A stretch of 16,925 bases of DNA, taken from an uncultured Cellvibrio sp. (GTDB lineage Bacteria > Pseudomonadota > Gammaproteobacteria > Pseudomonadales > Cellvibrionaceae). The stretch lies in NCBI GenBank assembly GCA_946481735.1, contig CAMLOU010000096.1:1-16925 (forward strand), written 5' to 3'. This document shows, one piece after another, positions 1-7,057 of the stretch. Every line of letters starts with the position of its first letter. Position 1 is the stretch's first letter. Under the pieces are notes generated by a model, which ran no database searches, had not been told where the DNA came from, and saw nothing but the letters and a program-made list of their open reading frames with translations. Both the position numbers and the translations under genes were made by a program.

Positions 1-471
1 CTGTTCGATAACACACAGATTTGCCGCCTCCAACAGACCGGCGCTGAAGCTGTCATCAAAGGCCGAGATGCTGGTGGAGGGCGCGCGGCTGCCGGTGGCG
101 ATGCTCCAGTAACCGGCGGCGGAGTTGTGTACCGAGTTATGGAACTGGGTGGGCGATACCAGGCGCTCCGGCTCGCACAGGGCCTTGCAGATCTGGTCGA
201 TGATCGGGTAGTCGCCTCCGGAGGAGGCAAACACGGCGGCGCACTGGCGAACATCTGCAGGGGAATCTCGAAGTAAGTCCTCGCACACGCGAAATGCCAT
301 GCGCACCAAGTCAGTGGCGCGCCGCCTTTCGTTGGCGGGCAGTTGTTCCGGCTTGTAACGCTCCAGCGCAAACGCTTGGTAGGTCTGCTCACCGCGCAAG
401 ATGGGCAAGCTCTCTTGCCAGCCGTTCAAACCCGGTGCTGCCAATCCGACAGCCTCGATATAGACGTTCAT
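1..471 (-). CDS. apeC: Chain-length-factor-like ketosynthase homologue (ApeC type), partial
   Basis: This is the N-terminal 157 residues of a beta-ketoacyl synthase-like protein; the 3' end lies beyond the left edge. The ATG at 471 overlaps the stop of the upstream ketosynthase (ATGA), so the two are translationally coupled. The stretch around residues 110-148 (FHNSVHNSAAGYW, then TSISAFDDSFSAG) is typical of the Ketoacyl-synt_2 proteins of aryl polyene clusters. By my alignment the catalytic cysteine seen in the neighbouring KS (TACSSS) is replaced by Phe138 (SAFDDS), so it should not condense by itself. Known of the family: ApeC pairs with the active ketosynthase ApeO as a KS:CLF-like complex. 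The coupling to a KS gene fits that role. The symbol is assigned by family resemblance and position only. The C-terminal half cannot be judged here. Confidence 0.85.
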   Translation of the reverse strand, partial: MNVYIEAVGLAAPGLNGWQESLPILRGEQTYQAFALERYKPEQLPANERRRATDLVRMAFRVCEDLLRDSPADVRQCAAVFASSGGDYPIIDQICKALCEPERLVSPTQFHNSVHNSAAGYWSIATGSRAPSTSISAFDDSFSAGLLEAANLCVIEQ

Positions 472-1643
472 CCGCGTTCCCCCACCACCAGGCTGCAATT
501 GCTGCCACCGAAACCGAAGGAATTGGTCAGGACGCGCCGTACCGGCTGCTGCACGGCCGTGCGCGGCAAGGCGATATGCATGTCAGTGTCCGGTTGCTGC
601 AAATGTAAATTGGCCGGGATGCGGTTGTGCATGATGCTCAGCAGGGAAAAACCGGCTTCCACGATCCCGGCGGCGCCCAGGGTATGGCCGGTCCAGCCTT
701 TGGTGGAGCTGGCCCAGGTGCGTTCACCAAATGCTTGCACGACGGCTTTGGATTCGGCGGCATCGTTGGCCTGGGTGCCGGTGCCGTGGAGGTTGATATA
801 GTCAATATCCCCGCTGGCGAGCCCTGCTTTGTTCAGGGCCATCTGCATGGCCAGCAAGGCACCCTCGCCGTCCGGATGGGGCGAGGACATATGGTAAGCA
901 TCGCCACTTTCGCCGTAGCCCAATAATGCCAGTTGGCTATCTGCTCCCTTCTCCAACAGGGCGAATCCGCCCGCTTCCCCGATAGAGATACCGCTGCGGT
1001 CTTTATCAAACGGTTTGCATTTATCCGGCGAGACCAGTTGCAGCGAGTGAAAACCGTACAGCGTCGTCAGGCACAGGGAGTCCACGCCGCCCACGATGGC
1101 CGCATCGCACTGGCCGGTGGCTATGGCGCGGTAAGCGGAGGCAAAGACCTTGGCACTGGAGGAGCAGGCGGTAGAGATAGCGATACAGACACCGCGCGCG
1201 CCCAAGGCCTGCTGCACAAAGTCCGCTACGGAAAATACATTGTGGGTAGAGCGGTAGTGATACCAGTCGGGCAAGTGGTCGCGGGATTCAAAATACGCCA
1301 GTTCAGTCTGGTGGATGCCCGAGGTGCTGGTACCGATAAATACCCCGACCCGTTCAGCGCCGTAGGTGTTGATGGCGCGGGCCGCTGCGGCGAGAAAGTC
1401 GTCCTGCTGCAAGGCAAGCCAGGCGAGCCGGTTGTTGCGGCAATCGTAAGAGGACAAGTGAGACGGTAATGACTGGTGATCCACGCCGTCCACTTCGCCG
1501 ATCCAGGTGGTCAGGTCGGCGATGTCGAAAAAGTCACAGGGTTTGAGCCCGCTCTCAGCGCGTTCGATCTTGTTCCAGTTGGCGGCGCGTCCGGCACCCA
1601 GGCAGGTGGTCAGGGTGTAATCAGTGATGGCCAGTGGAGTCAT
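468..1643 (-). CDS. apeO: Beta-ketoacyl-ACP synthase (ApeO type), active KS partner
   Basis: This condensing enzyme should extend the ACP-bound chain by decarboxylative Claisen condensation with malonyl-ACP. It is a full-length thiolase-fold KS of about 391 residues. The catalytic triad is intact: the Cys in STACSSSAK (residue 160), His in NLHGTGTQAND (286) and His in KGWTGHTLGAAG (320), with the C-terminal NSFGFGGSN signature. I chose the ATG at 1643 (MTPLAITDYTL); an ATG at 1658 adds five residues (MISGS). Neither has a strong ribosome site. The start lies inside the end of the acyltransferase gene (23-nt overlap), and the stop overlaps the CLF-like start. Together with that CLF-like protein it probably forms the KS:CLF pair of a type II polyketide synthase. 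A housekeeping FabF role is unlikely given the operon. Confidence 0.9.
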   Translation of the reverse strand: MTPLAITDYTLTTCLGAGRAANWNKIERAESGLKPCDFFDIADLTTWIGEVDGVDHQSLPSHLSSYDCRNNRLAWLALQQDDFLAAAARAINTYGAERVGVFIGTSTSGIHQTELAYFESRDHLPDWYHYRSTHNVFSVADFVQQALGARGVCIAISTACSSSAKVFASAYRAIATGQCDAAIVGGVDSLCLTTLYGFHSLQLVSPDKCKPFDKDRSGISIGEAGGFALLEKGADSQLALLGYGESGDAYHMSSPHPDGEGALLAMQMALNKAGLASGDIDYINLHGTGTQANDAAESKAVVQAFGERTWASSTKGWTGHTLGAAGIVEAGFSLLSIMHNRIPANLHLQQPDTDMHIALPRTAVQQPVRRVLTNSFGFGGSNCSLVVGERG

Positions 1644-2529
1644 GCTGCCAGAAATCATAAAAATTAAACCAGTTCATCGGGTATTGCCGCGCGTGATATT
1701 CCAGGCGTTGGCAGTAAGTGTCCATGCCTAGTGCGATGGCCTCGGCGCGATCCCGGCGGCCTGTGCCCAGGCGTTCGGTGATCAGCTCGAAGTGCAGGGC
1801 GTAACGATTGCCGCCGTGATACACCCCGAAGCAGGCGATCACCGGCGCTTGTAACACGCTCGCCAGTTGCCAGCAGCCTACCGGAAACGGTGCGGGTTCG
1901 CCGAAGAAATTCTGTAGCACGGTGCGTTCGCCACTGCCTCCGCGATCCGCCATGATGCCCACCAGTTCGCCCTTGGCAATGCACTCACTTAGCAACAGCG
2001 CGAGGGCCGGGCCGGGTGTGCGGGCATCAATCACGCCGCGCGCCAGTGCCGGGTCAAGCCGTTGGATCAGGTTGAGCGCGTTGGGGTTGTGTTGGATATC
2101 CAACAGAATGCGTACCGGTAACGCCTGTTCGCGCACCCCCATCACGCGCATCGCATCAAAGCTGCCGAAGTGTGCGGCGAGCAGTACGCAGCCCCGGTCC
2201 CGGTAATACGTAAACAATTCGCCGCCGTGTATCTCCAGCTGGAATTTTTTTTCGCGCCCGGCCAGGAACAGGATGCGATCCATGGAGACCACGGCGAAGG
2301 TCAGCAGGTGGCGATAGATTTCCCACCAGCGGGGTGTGCGTTGCAGTGCGCGCGTCAGGAACTGGCGCGAGGCGCGGCGCGCCCGACCGACAAATAAAAA
2401 ATAATAAAACACGATGGGACACAGCATGACGAAGATCGCCCCGCGCCCCAGGTTGAGCGCCACCCAGGTCAGCAATCCCAGCAGAAACGGATTGCCTTTT
2501 TCCCGCTGTTGCCGCCAGTCATCACGCAT
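1621..2529 (-). CDS. LpxL/HtrB-like lysophospholipid acyltransferase
   Basis: A 302-residue membrane-bound acyltransferase of the LPLAT superfamily. There is a hydrophobic N-terminal segment at about residues 15-48 and the HX4D catalytic motif at His120-Asp125 (AAHFGSFD), followed by a GIMADRGGSGERT stretch typical of LpxL/HtrB relatives. In many aryl polyene clusters this domain is the C-terminal half of a bifunctional glycosyltransferase/acyltransferase (ApeJ-like). Here it stands alone, and the glycosyltransferase half is a separate gene at 8647-9393 on the other strand. It probably transfers an acyl chain or the polyene itself to a lipid or sugar acceptor at the inner membrane; the substrate is inferred. 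The start at 2529 overlaps the DH1 stop by 8 nt and the 3' end overlaps the KS start. Confidence 0.85.
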   Translation of the reverse strand: MRDDWRQQREKGNPFLLGLLTWVALNLGRGAIFVMLCPIVFYYFLFVGRARRASRQFLTRALQRTPRWWEIYRHLLTFAVVSMDRILFLAGREKKFQLEIHGGELFTYYRDRGCVLLAAHFGSFDAMRVMGVREQALPVRILLDIQHNPNALNLIQRLDPALARGVIDARTPGPALALLLSECIAKGELVGIMADRGGSGERTVLQNFFGEPAPFPVGCWQLASVLQAPVIACFGVYHGGNRYALHFELITERLGTGRRDRAEAIALGMDTYCQRLEYHARQYPMNWFNFYDFWQHDSTGHH

Positions 2530-2842
2530 GGTTCGCGTCCGTCCGGTGATACAGGCATTGGGCTTTGGCTACCGGTTTGTCTGCGCAGAAGATCTCCACC
2601 GCGAGGCTGCCGTTGTTGGTTGTGACCTGCAGTTGCAGAGCGTCGCCGGGTTTGACGATATTCAGGAACTTGCACTGCTTGATCAGGTAAACCGCCAGGT
2701 TTTCCTGCTGCAAGCGTTCGATCATCCAGCGCAACAAGAGCGCGCCGGGCACCAGCGGGTTACCGGGAAAATGGCCGGCAAATGACGGATGATCCCGCGG
2801 CACTGAAAGGTCCAGGGTAAATTGGGCGGCAGCCTCAGTCAT
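2522..2842 (-). CDS. Hotdog 3-hydroxyacyl-ACP dehydratase-like protein DH1 (His subunit)
   Basis: A short single-hotdog protein (106 residues) of the FabA/FabZ/ApeI type, expected to dehydrate 3-hydroxyacyl-ACP intermediates. The active-site His24 is clear in GHFPGNPLVPG. The acidic residue that FabZ (Glu) or FabA (Asp) carries 14 residues later is Arg38 here (PGALLLRWM), so a homodimer would lack the general acid. Aryl polyene dehydratases are known to work as an ApeI:ApeP heterodimer. DH3 (14029-14505) has the missing Glu but lacks the His, so the two may share one site. The gene overlaps the AMP ligase by 8 nt upstream and the acyltransferase by 8 nt downstream. DH2 at 8283 is a competing candidate for the true ApeI counterpart. 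Confidence 0.82.
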   Translation of the reverse strand: MTEAAAQFTLDLSVPRDHPSFAGHFPGNPLVPGALLLRWMIERLQQENLAVYLIKQCKFLNIVKPGDALQLQVTTNNGSLAVEIFCADKPVAKAQCLYHRTDANHA

Positions 2843-4202
2843 GGGTCTGGCTCCATAAAGTGTGCAAGGCGGCGCGGGTTAATTTACCCGTGTCGTTGCG
2901 CGGCAATCGCTCGACCTTGCGCAGCGGACGCGGTAAAAACGCGGCATCCATCTGTAACGCCAGCTGTTGCAGGATCTGCTTTACCGGCAGGTCGCTGACC
3001 ACCAGGGCCACCGGGCGTTGGTTGGCGGTCTCCTGCTCGGGCAGGAAAAAGACGCCGTCGTGCACGCCCTCAATGGCCAGGAGTTTCAAGCTCAAATCTG
3101 CCAGGGATGCGCGTTTGCCGGCCACATTGATCATGTCAGCGTTGCGCCCCAGCAGTAAAAAATGATCATCATCCTGCAGCGCCAGTTGATCCTGCAACAC
3201 CGCTTCTTCCGCCAGGTGCGGCGCGCGCGCCACCACACCGCTATCGGTAGCTGTGAGTGAAAAACCGTCCAGCAACTGCCAGTGCCGGGTGTGCGTGGAC
3301 GCGCGCGTCGCCATGCTGCCGGCTTCGGTGCAGCCGTAGATTTCGCGCAGTTGCGTGTGGAAACACTGCTCCGTGGCGGCAGCGAGCTCGGCGTCCAGCG
3401 GCGCGGTGGCGGAGACCACGCCGGCAATACCGGGCATGGGTAATTCCGCATTCACCAGGGCGCGCAGATGTACCGGTGTACTGACCAGCATTACCGGCGC
3501 CGCTGCGGCGAGCAACACCCGCTGGATATCGGCCGGATAAAAGGGCTTGTCGCGGTGGAGGCGACATTGACCCTGTAGCGCCATCATCACCGTCATCTCC
3601 AGGCCGTACATATGCTGTGAGGGAACCGTGGCGACGATGGTGGGATCGGTCAGTTGTCCAGTGAAACGCGCGGCGAGCAGGCGTGCGGTGCCCGCCAGCG
3701 TGCCCCAGGTTTTTTTGTTGGCCGAAGGCGTTCCGGTACTGCCGGAGGTAAAGGCAATCGCGGCCAGTTGTTGCGCAGGAATCAGCGGCACTGGCAGCGC
3801 CTCTGCAACGGCATTGCTTTGTGAAGATTCAAGCAGGGTGCGGAGATTGATGCAGGGAATATCCCCGTCAATGTCGCTGTCACTCAGGCAATAGCAGCCG
3901 GGGTAATCCCGCGCAATCTGTGCCAGGGTGGCCCGTTGTCGTCCGGGCGGCAAGAGGTTCACGCTGTTGTTCAATAGGGCCGCACAGAAGGCGAGCAAGA
4001 AATAATAGCGGTCTTCACACACATTAAAGACGAACGCGGCGCTGGGTAAACCGGCGCGCACCATCGCCAGGTCGCGCAGGAAATCCGCCTGGGTCAATAC
4101 CGGTTGATCGCTCACTAAAAATGCCGCGCGCGCGCGGTACGGATGCAGCAGCGGCAGCAGCGCGTTATCGGATAGTGAAATCAATTCAGTGGGCGAGGAC
4201 AT
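2835..4202 (-). CDS. apeH: AMP-forming aryl/acyl-ACP ligase (ApeH type)
   Basis: An ANL-superfamily adenylating enzyme that probably activates the hydroxybenzoate starter as acyl-AMP and loads it onto an ACP. It has about 455 residues, short for the family. Motifs in order, numbered from the ATG at 4202: phosphate-binding loop AFTSGSTGTP (about 150-159), YGCTEAG (289-295), hinge GRNADMINVAGKR (352-364) and catalytic Lys440 in LPRNDTGKLTR. An in-frame TTG at 4214 would add four residues and overlap the preceding stop (TTGA). I prefer the ATG; neither start has a clear Shine-Dalgarno. The gene sits between the COG4648-like membrane protein and DH1, the usual aryl polyene order. Aryl rather than fatty acid specificity is inferred from the chorismatase in the other arm. 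Confidence 0.88.
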   Translation of the reverse strand: MSSPTELISLSDNALLPLLHPYRARAAFLVSDQPVLTQADFLRDLAMVRAGLPSAAFVFNVCEDRYYFLLAFCAALLNNSVNLLPPGRQRATLAQIARDYPGCYCLSDSDIDGDIPCINLRTLLESSQSNAVAEALPVPLIPAQQLAAIAFTSGSTGTPSANKKTWGTLAGTARLLAARFTGQLTDPTIVATVPSQHMYGLEMTVMMALQGQCRLHRDKPFYPADIQRVLLAAAAPVMLVSTPVHLRALVNAELPMPGIAGVVSATAPLDAELAAATEQCFHTQLREIYGCTEAGSMATRASTHTRHWQLLDGFSLTATDSGVVARAPHLAEEAVLQDQLALQDDDHFLLLGRNADMINVAGKRASLADLSLKLLAIEGVHDGVFFLPEQETANQRPVALVVSDLPVKQILQQLALQMDAAFLPRPLRKVERLPRNDTGKLTRAALHTLWSQTHD

Positions 4203-4210
4203 GATGGAGA

Positions 4211-4804
4211 TCAATGGCGAATATTGGCTTGGGCAACAATCCGCAGGTATTCAACAAACCCCGGGTGGTTGTGCTCGGGAAACAGATACTTGCGCAGGAT
4301 AAATTCGCCCACAAACAGCGCGCCCACCAAACCGTAGTTGATGATATTGGTAAACCAGGACCAGACTTCCGGTTGCTCCAGCCAGGGCAGGATCATCGAC
4401 CAGAGCATCATCACCAGGAATACACCGCACCAGAACTGCGTGATGCGCCGCGTGTACTGGCGCATGGCCGGTGACAGCGGGCCGCGCGAGGCTTCGCCGA
4501 TGGCGGTGACCAGCGCTTCCTGTCCGGGCAGCAGCGTGCGGCCAAAGACAAACAGCAATAATAAAGGTAATAAAATCGGCGGCAGGTAAAGCACGTAAAG
4601 TGTGATATTCAAAAAACCAAAACCCAGCGCGATCAGGCAGACACACACCAGCACCAGCCACGCGGTTTTATTGCCGCGTTGCAAGCCTTTGAACAACAAA
4701 CCGCAGGCAAAACAGATAATCGCGGCCACTTGCAGTTGCGGTACATCTGTCACCACGGAGAGGTGTACCAGCAGGGGGTAGAGGATGATCAGCGCGATTG
4801 GCAT
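4211..4804 (-). CDS. COG4648-like integral membrane protein of aryl polyene clusters
   Basis: A 197-residue polytopic membrane protein with no catalytic motif I can name. Hydrophobic segments occur at about residues 1-18, 24-38, 46-68, 70-88, 124-144 and 150-168, with a charged loop at about 95-120 (GEASRGPLSPAMRQYTRR) and a hydrophilic C-terminus (FPEHNHPGF). Proteins of this type occur between the ACP and the AMP ligase in aryl polyene clusters and are sometimes mislabelled as ketosynthase. Function is unknown; an assembly or anchoring role at the inner membrane is a guess. The ATG at 4804 lies 16 nt after the ACP stop, and the stop abuts the ligase start. Confidence 0.8.
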   Translation of the reverse strand: MPIALIILYPLLVHLSVVTDVPQLQVAAIICFACGLLFKGLQRGNKTAWLVLVCVCLIALGFGFLNITLYVLYLPPILLPLLLLFVFGRTLLPGQEALVTAIGEASRGPLSPAMRQYTRRITQFWCGVFLVMMLWSMILPWLEQPEVWSWFTNIINYGLVGALFVGEFILRKYLFPEHNHPGFVEYLRIVAQANIRH

Positions 4805-4820
4805 GGCCCGGTAGAAAGGA

Positions 4821-5096
4821 TCAGCGCTGGCTGTTGATGTAAGCGCACAGCGAGCGCAGGCTGAAAAAGATCGCCTTGTTGTTTTCGTCGTCGGCTTTTA
4901 ATTGCACCTTGTAATGTTTGGCCACCGCGAGGGAAATCTCCAGTGCGTCGATGGAGTCCAGCCCCAGGCTGTCGGGCTTGCTCGGGTCAAACAAGGGGGC
5001 TTCCGGGTTGATCTCTTCTGCGCTGATGTCTTCCAGGTCCAGCGCGTCCACCAGCACCTTGGCCAGTTCATATTCCTGTTCGGTTTGCGTACTCAT
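4821..5096 (-). CDS. Acyl carrier protein (ACP-1)
   Basis: A 91-residue acidic carrier protein. The phosphopantetheine attachment site is Ser48 in SLGLDSIDALE, followed by a helix-II region (ISLAVAKHY). A PEAPLFDPSKPDSLGLDS stretch is typical of ApeE/ApeF-type ACPs. The ATG at 5096 has a good ribosome site, AGGACGAG on the minus strand, which lies in the 12-nt gap after the methyltransferase stop. It should carry either the aryl starter or the growing polyene. A second, diverged ACP is at 7998-8279, so the usual pair of pathway ACPs is present but split between the two operons. A role in general fatty acid synthesis is unlikely because its helix-II sequence differs from the typical housekeeping ACP. 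Confidence 0.93.
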   Translation of the reverse strand: MSTQTEQEYELAKVLVDALDLEDISAEEINPEAPLFDPSKPDSLGLDSIDALEISLAVAKHYKVQLKADDENNKAIFFSLRSLCAYINSQR

Positions 5097-5108
5097 TTAC
5101 TCGTCCTG

Positions 5109-5864
5109 TTAATTGGGCTTGATGCCGCTGTATTCACTGAAGATGCCTAACACGACATCGCGCTTGACGCCTTCCAGGCCGGTTTTCTTCAAGGCAGCCA
5201 CGATGGTTTCCGGCGGCACACATTGTTCGATGGTGTCCCAGTAATAGCGCATCAATACTTTGGTGTCGGCGCTGCGGCGGAAGATGCGCGCCAGGTTGGG
5301 GATGATGCCTTTGAGATACACCTTGAGGAAGAAGGTCCCCAGTTTGCCCCGTGGGCGGGTGATCTCCAGCAACAGGATCTTGCCGCCCGGTTTAAGGACG
5401 CGCTGGTACTCGGCAAAGGCCGCGCCCAGGTCGGCCACATGGCGCAGGGCGTAACCCATGGTGACGTAATCAAAGGTATTGTCGGCAAACGGCAGGGCTT
5501 CGCCCAGGCCTTGGGACGCTTGTTTTACACCCAGTTTGACTGCCTGGGTCAACATGCCTTTACTCGGATCAAGGGCGACCACCAGCCCTTCATCGCCAAC
5601 GATCTGCTGGGCCAGCCAGGACACCACACCGGTGCCGGCGCCCACATCCAGGACGTTATCGCCGCTGGTGAGCCCTGCCCGTTGCAACGCCTGGCGGCGG
5701 TACCAGCGGCCCGAGCCAAAGCTCATCACATCCGTCACCCAGTCGTAGTGTTCGGCGGAGGAGTCGAACATGTTGTCCACGCGTTTGCGACGCTCTTCTT
5801 CTTTATTGTAATAATCCTGCAGCACCGGGTGCGGTGCGATACGGTTCTGGTCGCCGCTCGACAT
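5109..5864 (-). CDS. UbiE/COQ5-like SAM-dependent methyltransferase
   Basis: A class I SAM methyltransferase of about 251 residues. SAM motif I is VLDVGAGTG (residues 71-79), then VVALDPSKGML (acidic residue of motif II) and a motif IV region around LPFADNTFDYVTMGYALRHV, all in the UbiE/MenG pattern. UbiE relatives usually methylate ring carbon. Aryl polyene head groups are often ring-methylated, so this is the likely ring C-methyltransferase; O-methylation is an alternative. I chose the ATG at 5864 because AGGGG precedes it by 10 nt. The longer frame from 5960 would place a plausible promoter (5897-5925) inside the gene. It is the first gene of the leftward operon, followed 12 nt later by ACP-1. 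True ubiquinone UbiE is less likely because of the operon and the divergent pigment genes. Confidence 0.85.
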   Translation of the reverse strand: MSSGDQNRIAPHPVLQDYYNKEEERRKRVDNMFDSSAEHYDWVTDVMSFGSGRWYRRQALQRAGLTSGDNVLDVGAGTGVVSWLAQQIVGDEGLVVALDPSKGMLTQAVKLGVKQASQGLGEALPFADNTFDYVTMGYALRHVADLGAAFAEYQRVLKPGGKILLLEITRPRGKLGTFFLKVYLKGIIPNLARIFRRSADTKVLMRYYWDTIEQCVPPETIVAALKKTGLEGVKRDVVLGIFSEYSGIKPN

Positions 5865-5874
5865 GGCAGTTCTA

Positions 5875-5879
5875 CCCCT
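5875..5879 (-). promoter_or_regulatory. Ribosome binding site deciding the methyltransferase start
   Basis: AGGGG on the minus strand stands 10 nt before the ATG at 5864. No comparable site precedes the ATG at 5960, which supports the shorter protein. Confidence 0.55.
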
Positions 5880-5896
5880 GAAGTTGAAACCCGCGT

Positions 5897-5925
5897 ACTT
5901 TACGGGAGCACCGCAGGCTAGGCAA
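5897..5925 (-). promoter_or_regulatory. Candidate sigma-70 promoter of the leftward operon
   Basis: Read on the minus strand, TTGCCT (5925-5920) and TAAAGT (5902-5897) are separated by exactly 17 nt. Each hexamer matches 4 of 6 consensus bases. Transcription would begin roughly 20-30 nt before the ATG at 5864. The position between the divergent operons fits, but the match is only moderate. Confidence 0.45.
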
Positions 5926-5971
5926 GGCGATATTTCACGCGGATGTGGCGCAATTTTCATTGTGGTGAGCG

Positions 5972-6000
5972 TGGCTTCCGCCGGGGTTTCTGCCTATAAT
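5972..6000 (+). promoter_or_regulatory. Candidate sigma-70 promoter of the rightward operon
   Basis: A perfect -10 hexamer TATAAT is at 5995-6000. The 17-nt-spaced -35 position (5972-5977, TGGCTT) is a poor match, which suggests an activator-dependent or weak promoter. Its position, about 40 nt before the preferred chorismatase start at 6047, is right. Confidence 0.45.
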
Positions 6001-6032
6001 CCGCGCACATTTGCGGGTCATTCAGACAAGTT

Positions 6033-6039
6033 GGCGGGG
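6033..6039 (+). promoter_or_regulatory. Ribosome binding site deciding the chorismatase start
   Basis: GGCGGGG lies 7 nt before GTG at 6047-6049. The only earlier in-frame start, TTG at 6011, falls about 11 nt after the -10 box and has no such site. GTG at 6047 is therefore preferred. Confidence 0.5.
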
Positions 6040-6046
6040 TTTTGCA

Positions 6047-7057
6047 GTGCAGGCAAGCGGGTTTTTTTGTGGCTATCAATCAAGTGATGCGCTGGCAGGT
6101 GGTGGGCCGGTTATCGCTGCCGAGCCCGGCTGCCTGGCGAAGGTCATCTTCGATGGACACTGCCGGGCGCCCGCCCAAGCCGGCATCATCAGTACCGGCC
6201 TGCGCCTGCTGGAACCTGTGGGTGTCCATGAAACCCTGGGCACAACGGATGCCTGCATCTCCGGCTATAGCGATAACCTATACTGGGCCCAAAGCGACGA
6301 ACTCCTGCTGCTGGCAATCTGGGTGGATGAAAAAGGCGATGAAGGGAAGGAGGCATTGGAACGCCTGACGGAACAGGCCTACAGCCGTCTGTTGAACACG
6401 ATTCAGGCGCGCGGTTATCCCTATATGGTGCGGGTATGGAATTACCTGGCCGATATCAATGCCTTGCAACAGCAGGAAGAGCGCTACCGCCAATTCTGTG
6501 TCGGGCGCTTCGAGGCCTTTGCCCGCCACGGCGTGCAGGACAAGGATTTCCCCTCGGCCTGCGCCCTGGGCCACAGCGGCGGCGACCTGGTGATCTACCT
6601 GCTCGCCAGCAAGCAACCACCGATTCACTTCGAGAATCCCCAGCAGGTCAGCGCCTACCATTATCCCCAGGACTACGGTCCGCGCAGCCCCTCCTTTGCC
6701 CGCGCCAGCCTGCTGACCCTGGATGACGGCACCGGCAAGTTGTTTGTCTCCGGCACCGCCAGTGTGGTGGGTCATATGACCCGTCATGCGGGGGATGTGC
6801 AGGGCCAGTTGGCGGTGACCTTGCACAACATCGACTCCCTGCTTGCCCATGTATTGGCGAGCCAGTCGCGCGGCAGTGATGATCGGCTGGAAGTTGAGGT
6901 GTTGAAGGTTTACCTGCGCCAGCCGGAGGATTTGCCCTTGGTAAAAGCTGGAGTGTTAGAGCATTTCGGCGAAGTGCCCATGGTGTTTGTGGCAGCGGAT
7001 GTGTGCCGCAGCGACCTGCTGCTGGAGATCGACGGCCTGTGGCGATGGGTGCCTTGA
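6047..7057 (+). CDS. Chorismatase / pteridine-dependent dioxygenase-like protein (XanB2 type)
   Basis: A 336-residue member of the FkbO/Hyg5/XanB2 chorismatase family, read from GTG at 6047. These enzymes cleave chorismate to pyruvate plus a hydroxybenzoate or dihydroxycyclohexadiene carboxylate. XanB2 of Xanthomonas makes 3- and 4-hydroxybenzoate, and the 3-isomer primes xanthomonadin. Family hallmarks visible here are GYSDNLYWAQSDELLL in the N-terminal part, then QVSAYHYPQDYGPRSPSFAR and LFVSGTASVVGHMTRHAGDV, with HNIDSLL after it. As first gene of the rightward operon, divergent from the aryl ligase and polyketide genes, it most likely provides the aryl starter. Most classical aryl polyene clusters use an ammonia lyase instead; none is seen here. 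The product isomer cannot be read from the sequence. The 3' end overlaps the acyltransferase start by 13 nt. Confidence 0.87.
   Translation: MQASGFFCGYQSSDALAGGGPVIAAEPGCLAKVIFDGHCRAPAQAGIISTGLRLLEPVGVHETLGTTDACISGYSDNLYWAQSDELLLLAIWVDEKGDEGKEALERLTEQAYSRLLNTIQARGYPYMVRVWNYLADINALQQQEERYRQFCVGRFEAFARHGVQDKDFPSACALGHSGGDLVIYLLASKQPPIHFENPQQVSAYHYPQDYGPRSPSFARASLLTLDDGTGKLFVSGTASVVGHMTRHAGDVQGQLAVTLHNIDSLLAHVLASQSRGSDDRLEVEVLKVYLRQPEDLPLVKAGVLEHFGEVPMVFVAADVCRSDLLLEIDGLWRWVP

Noticed and set aside
5223..5921. Long plus-strand open frame antisense to the methyltransferase
   Set aside because: No recognisable protein; the minus-strand frame has clear SAM-binding motifs.
5865..5960. N-terminal extension of the methyltransferase with a CLAC motif and an IAPHP stretch repeated in the main protein
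   Set aside because: The extension overlaps a plausible promoter and lacks a ribosome site; the ATG at 5864 has AGGGG before it. The IAPHP repeat uses different codons and looks accidental.
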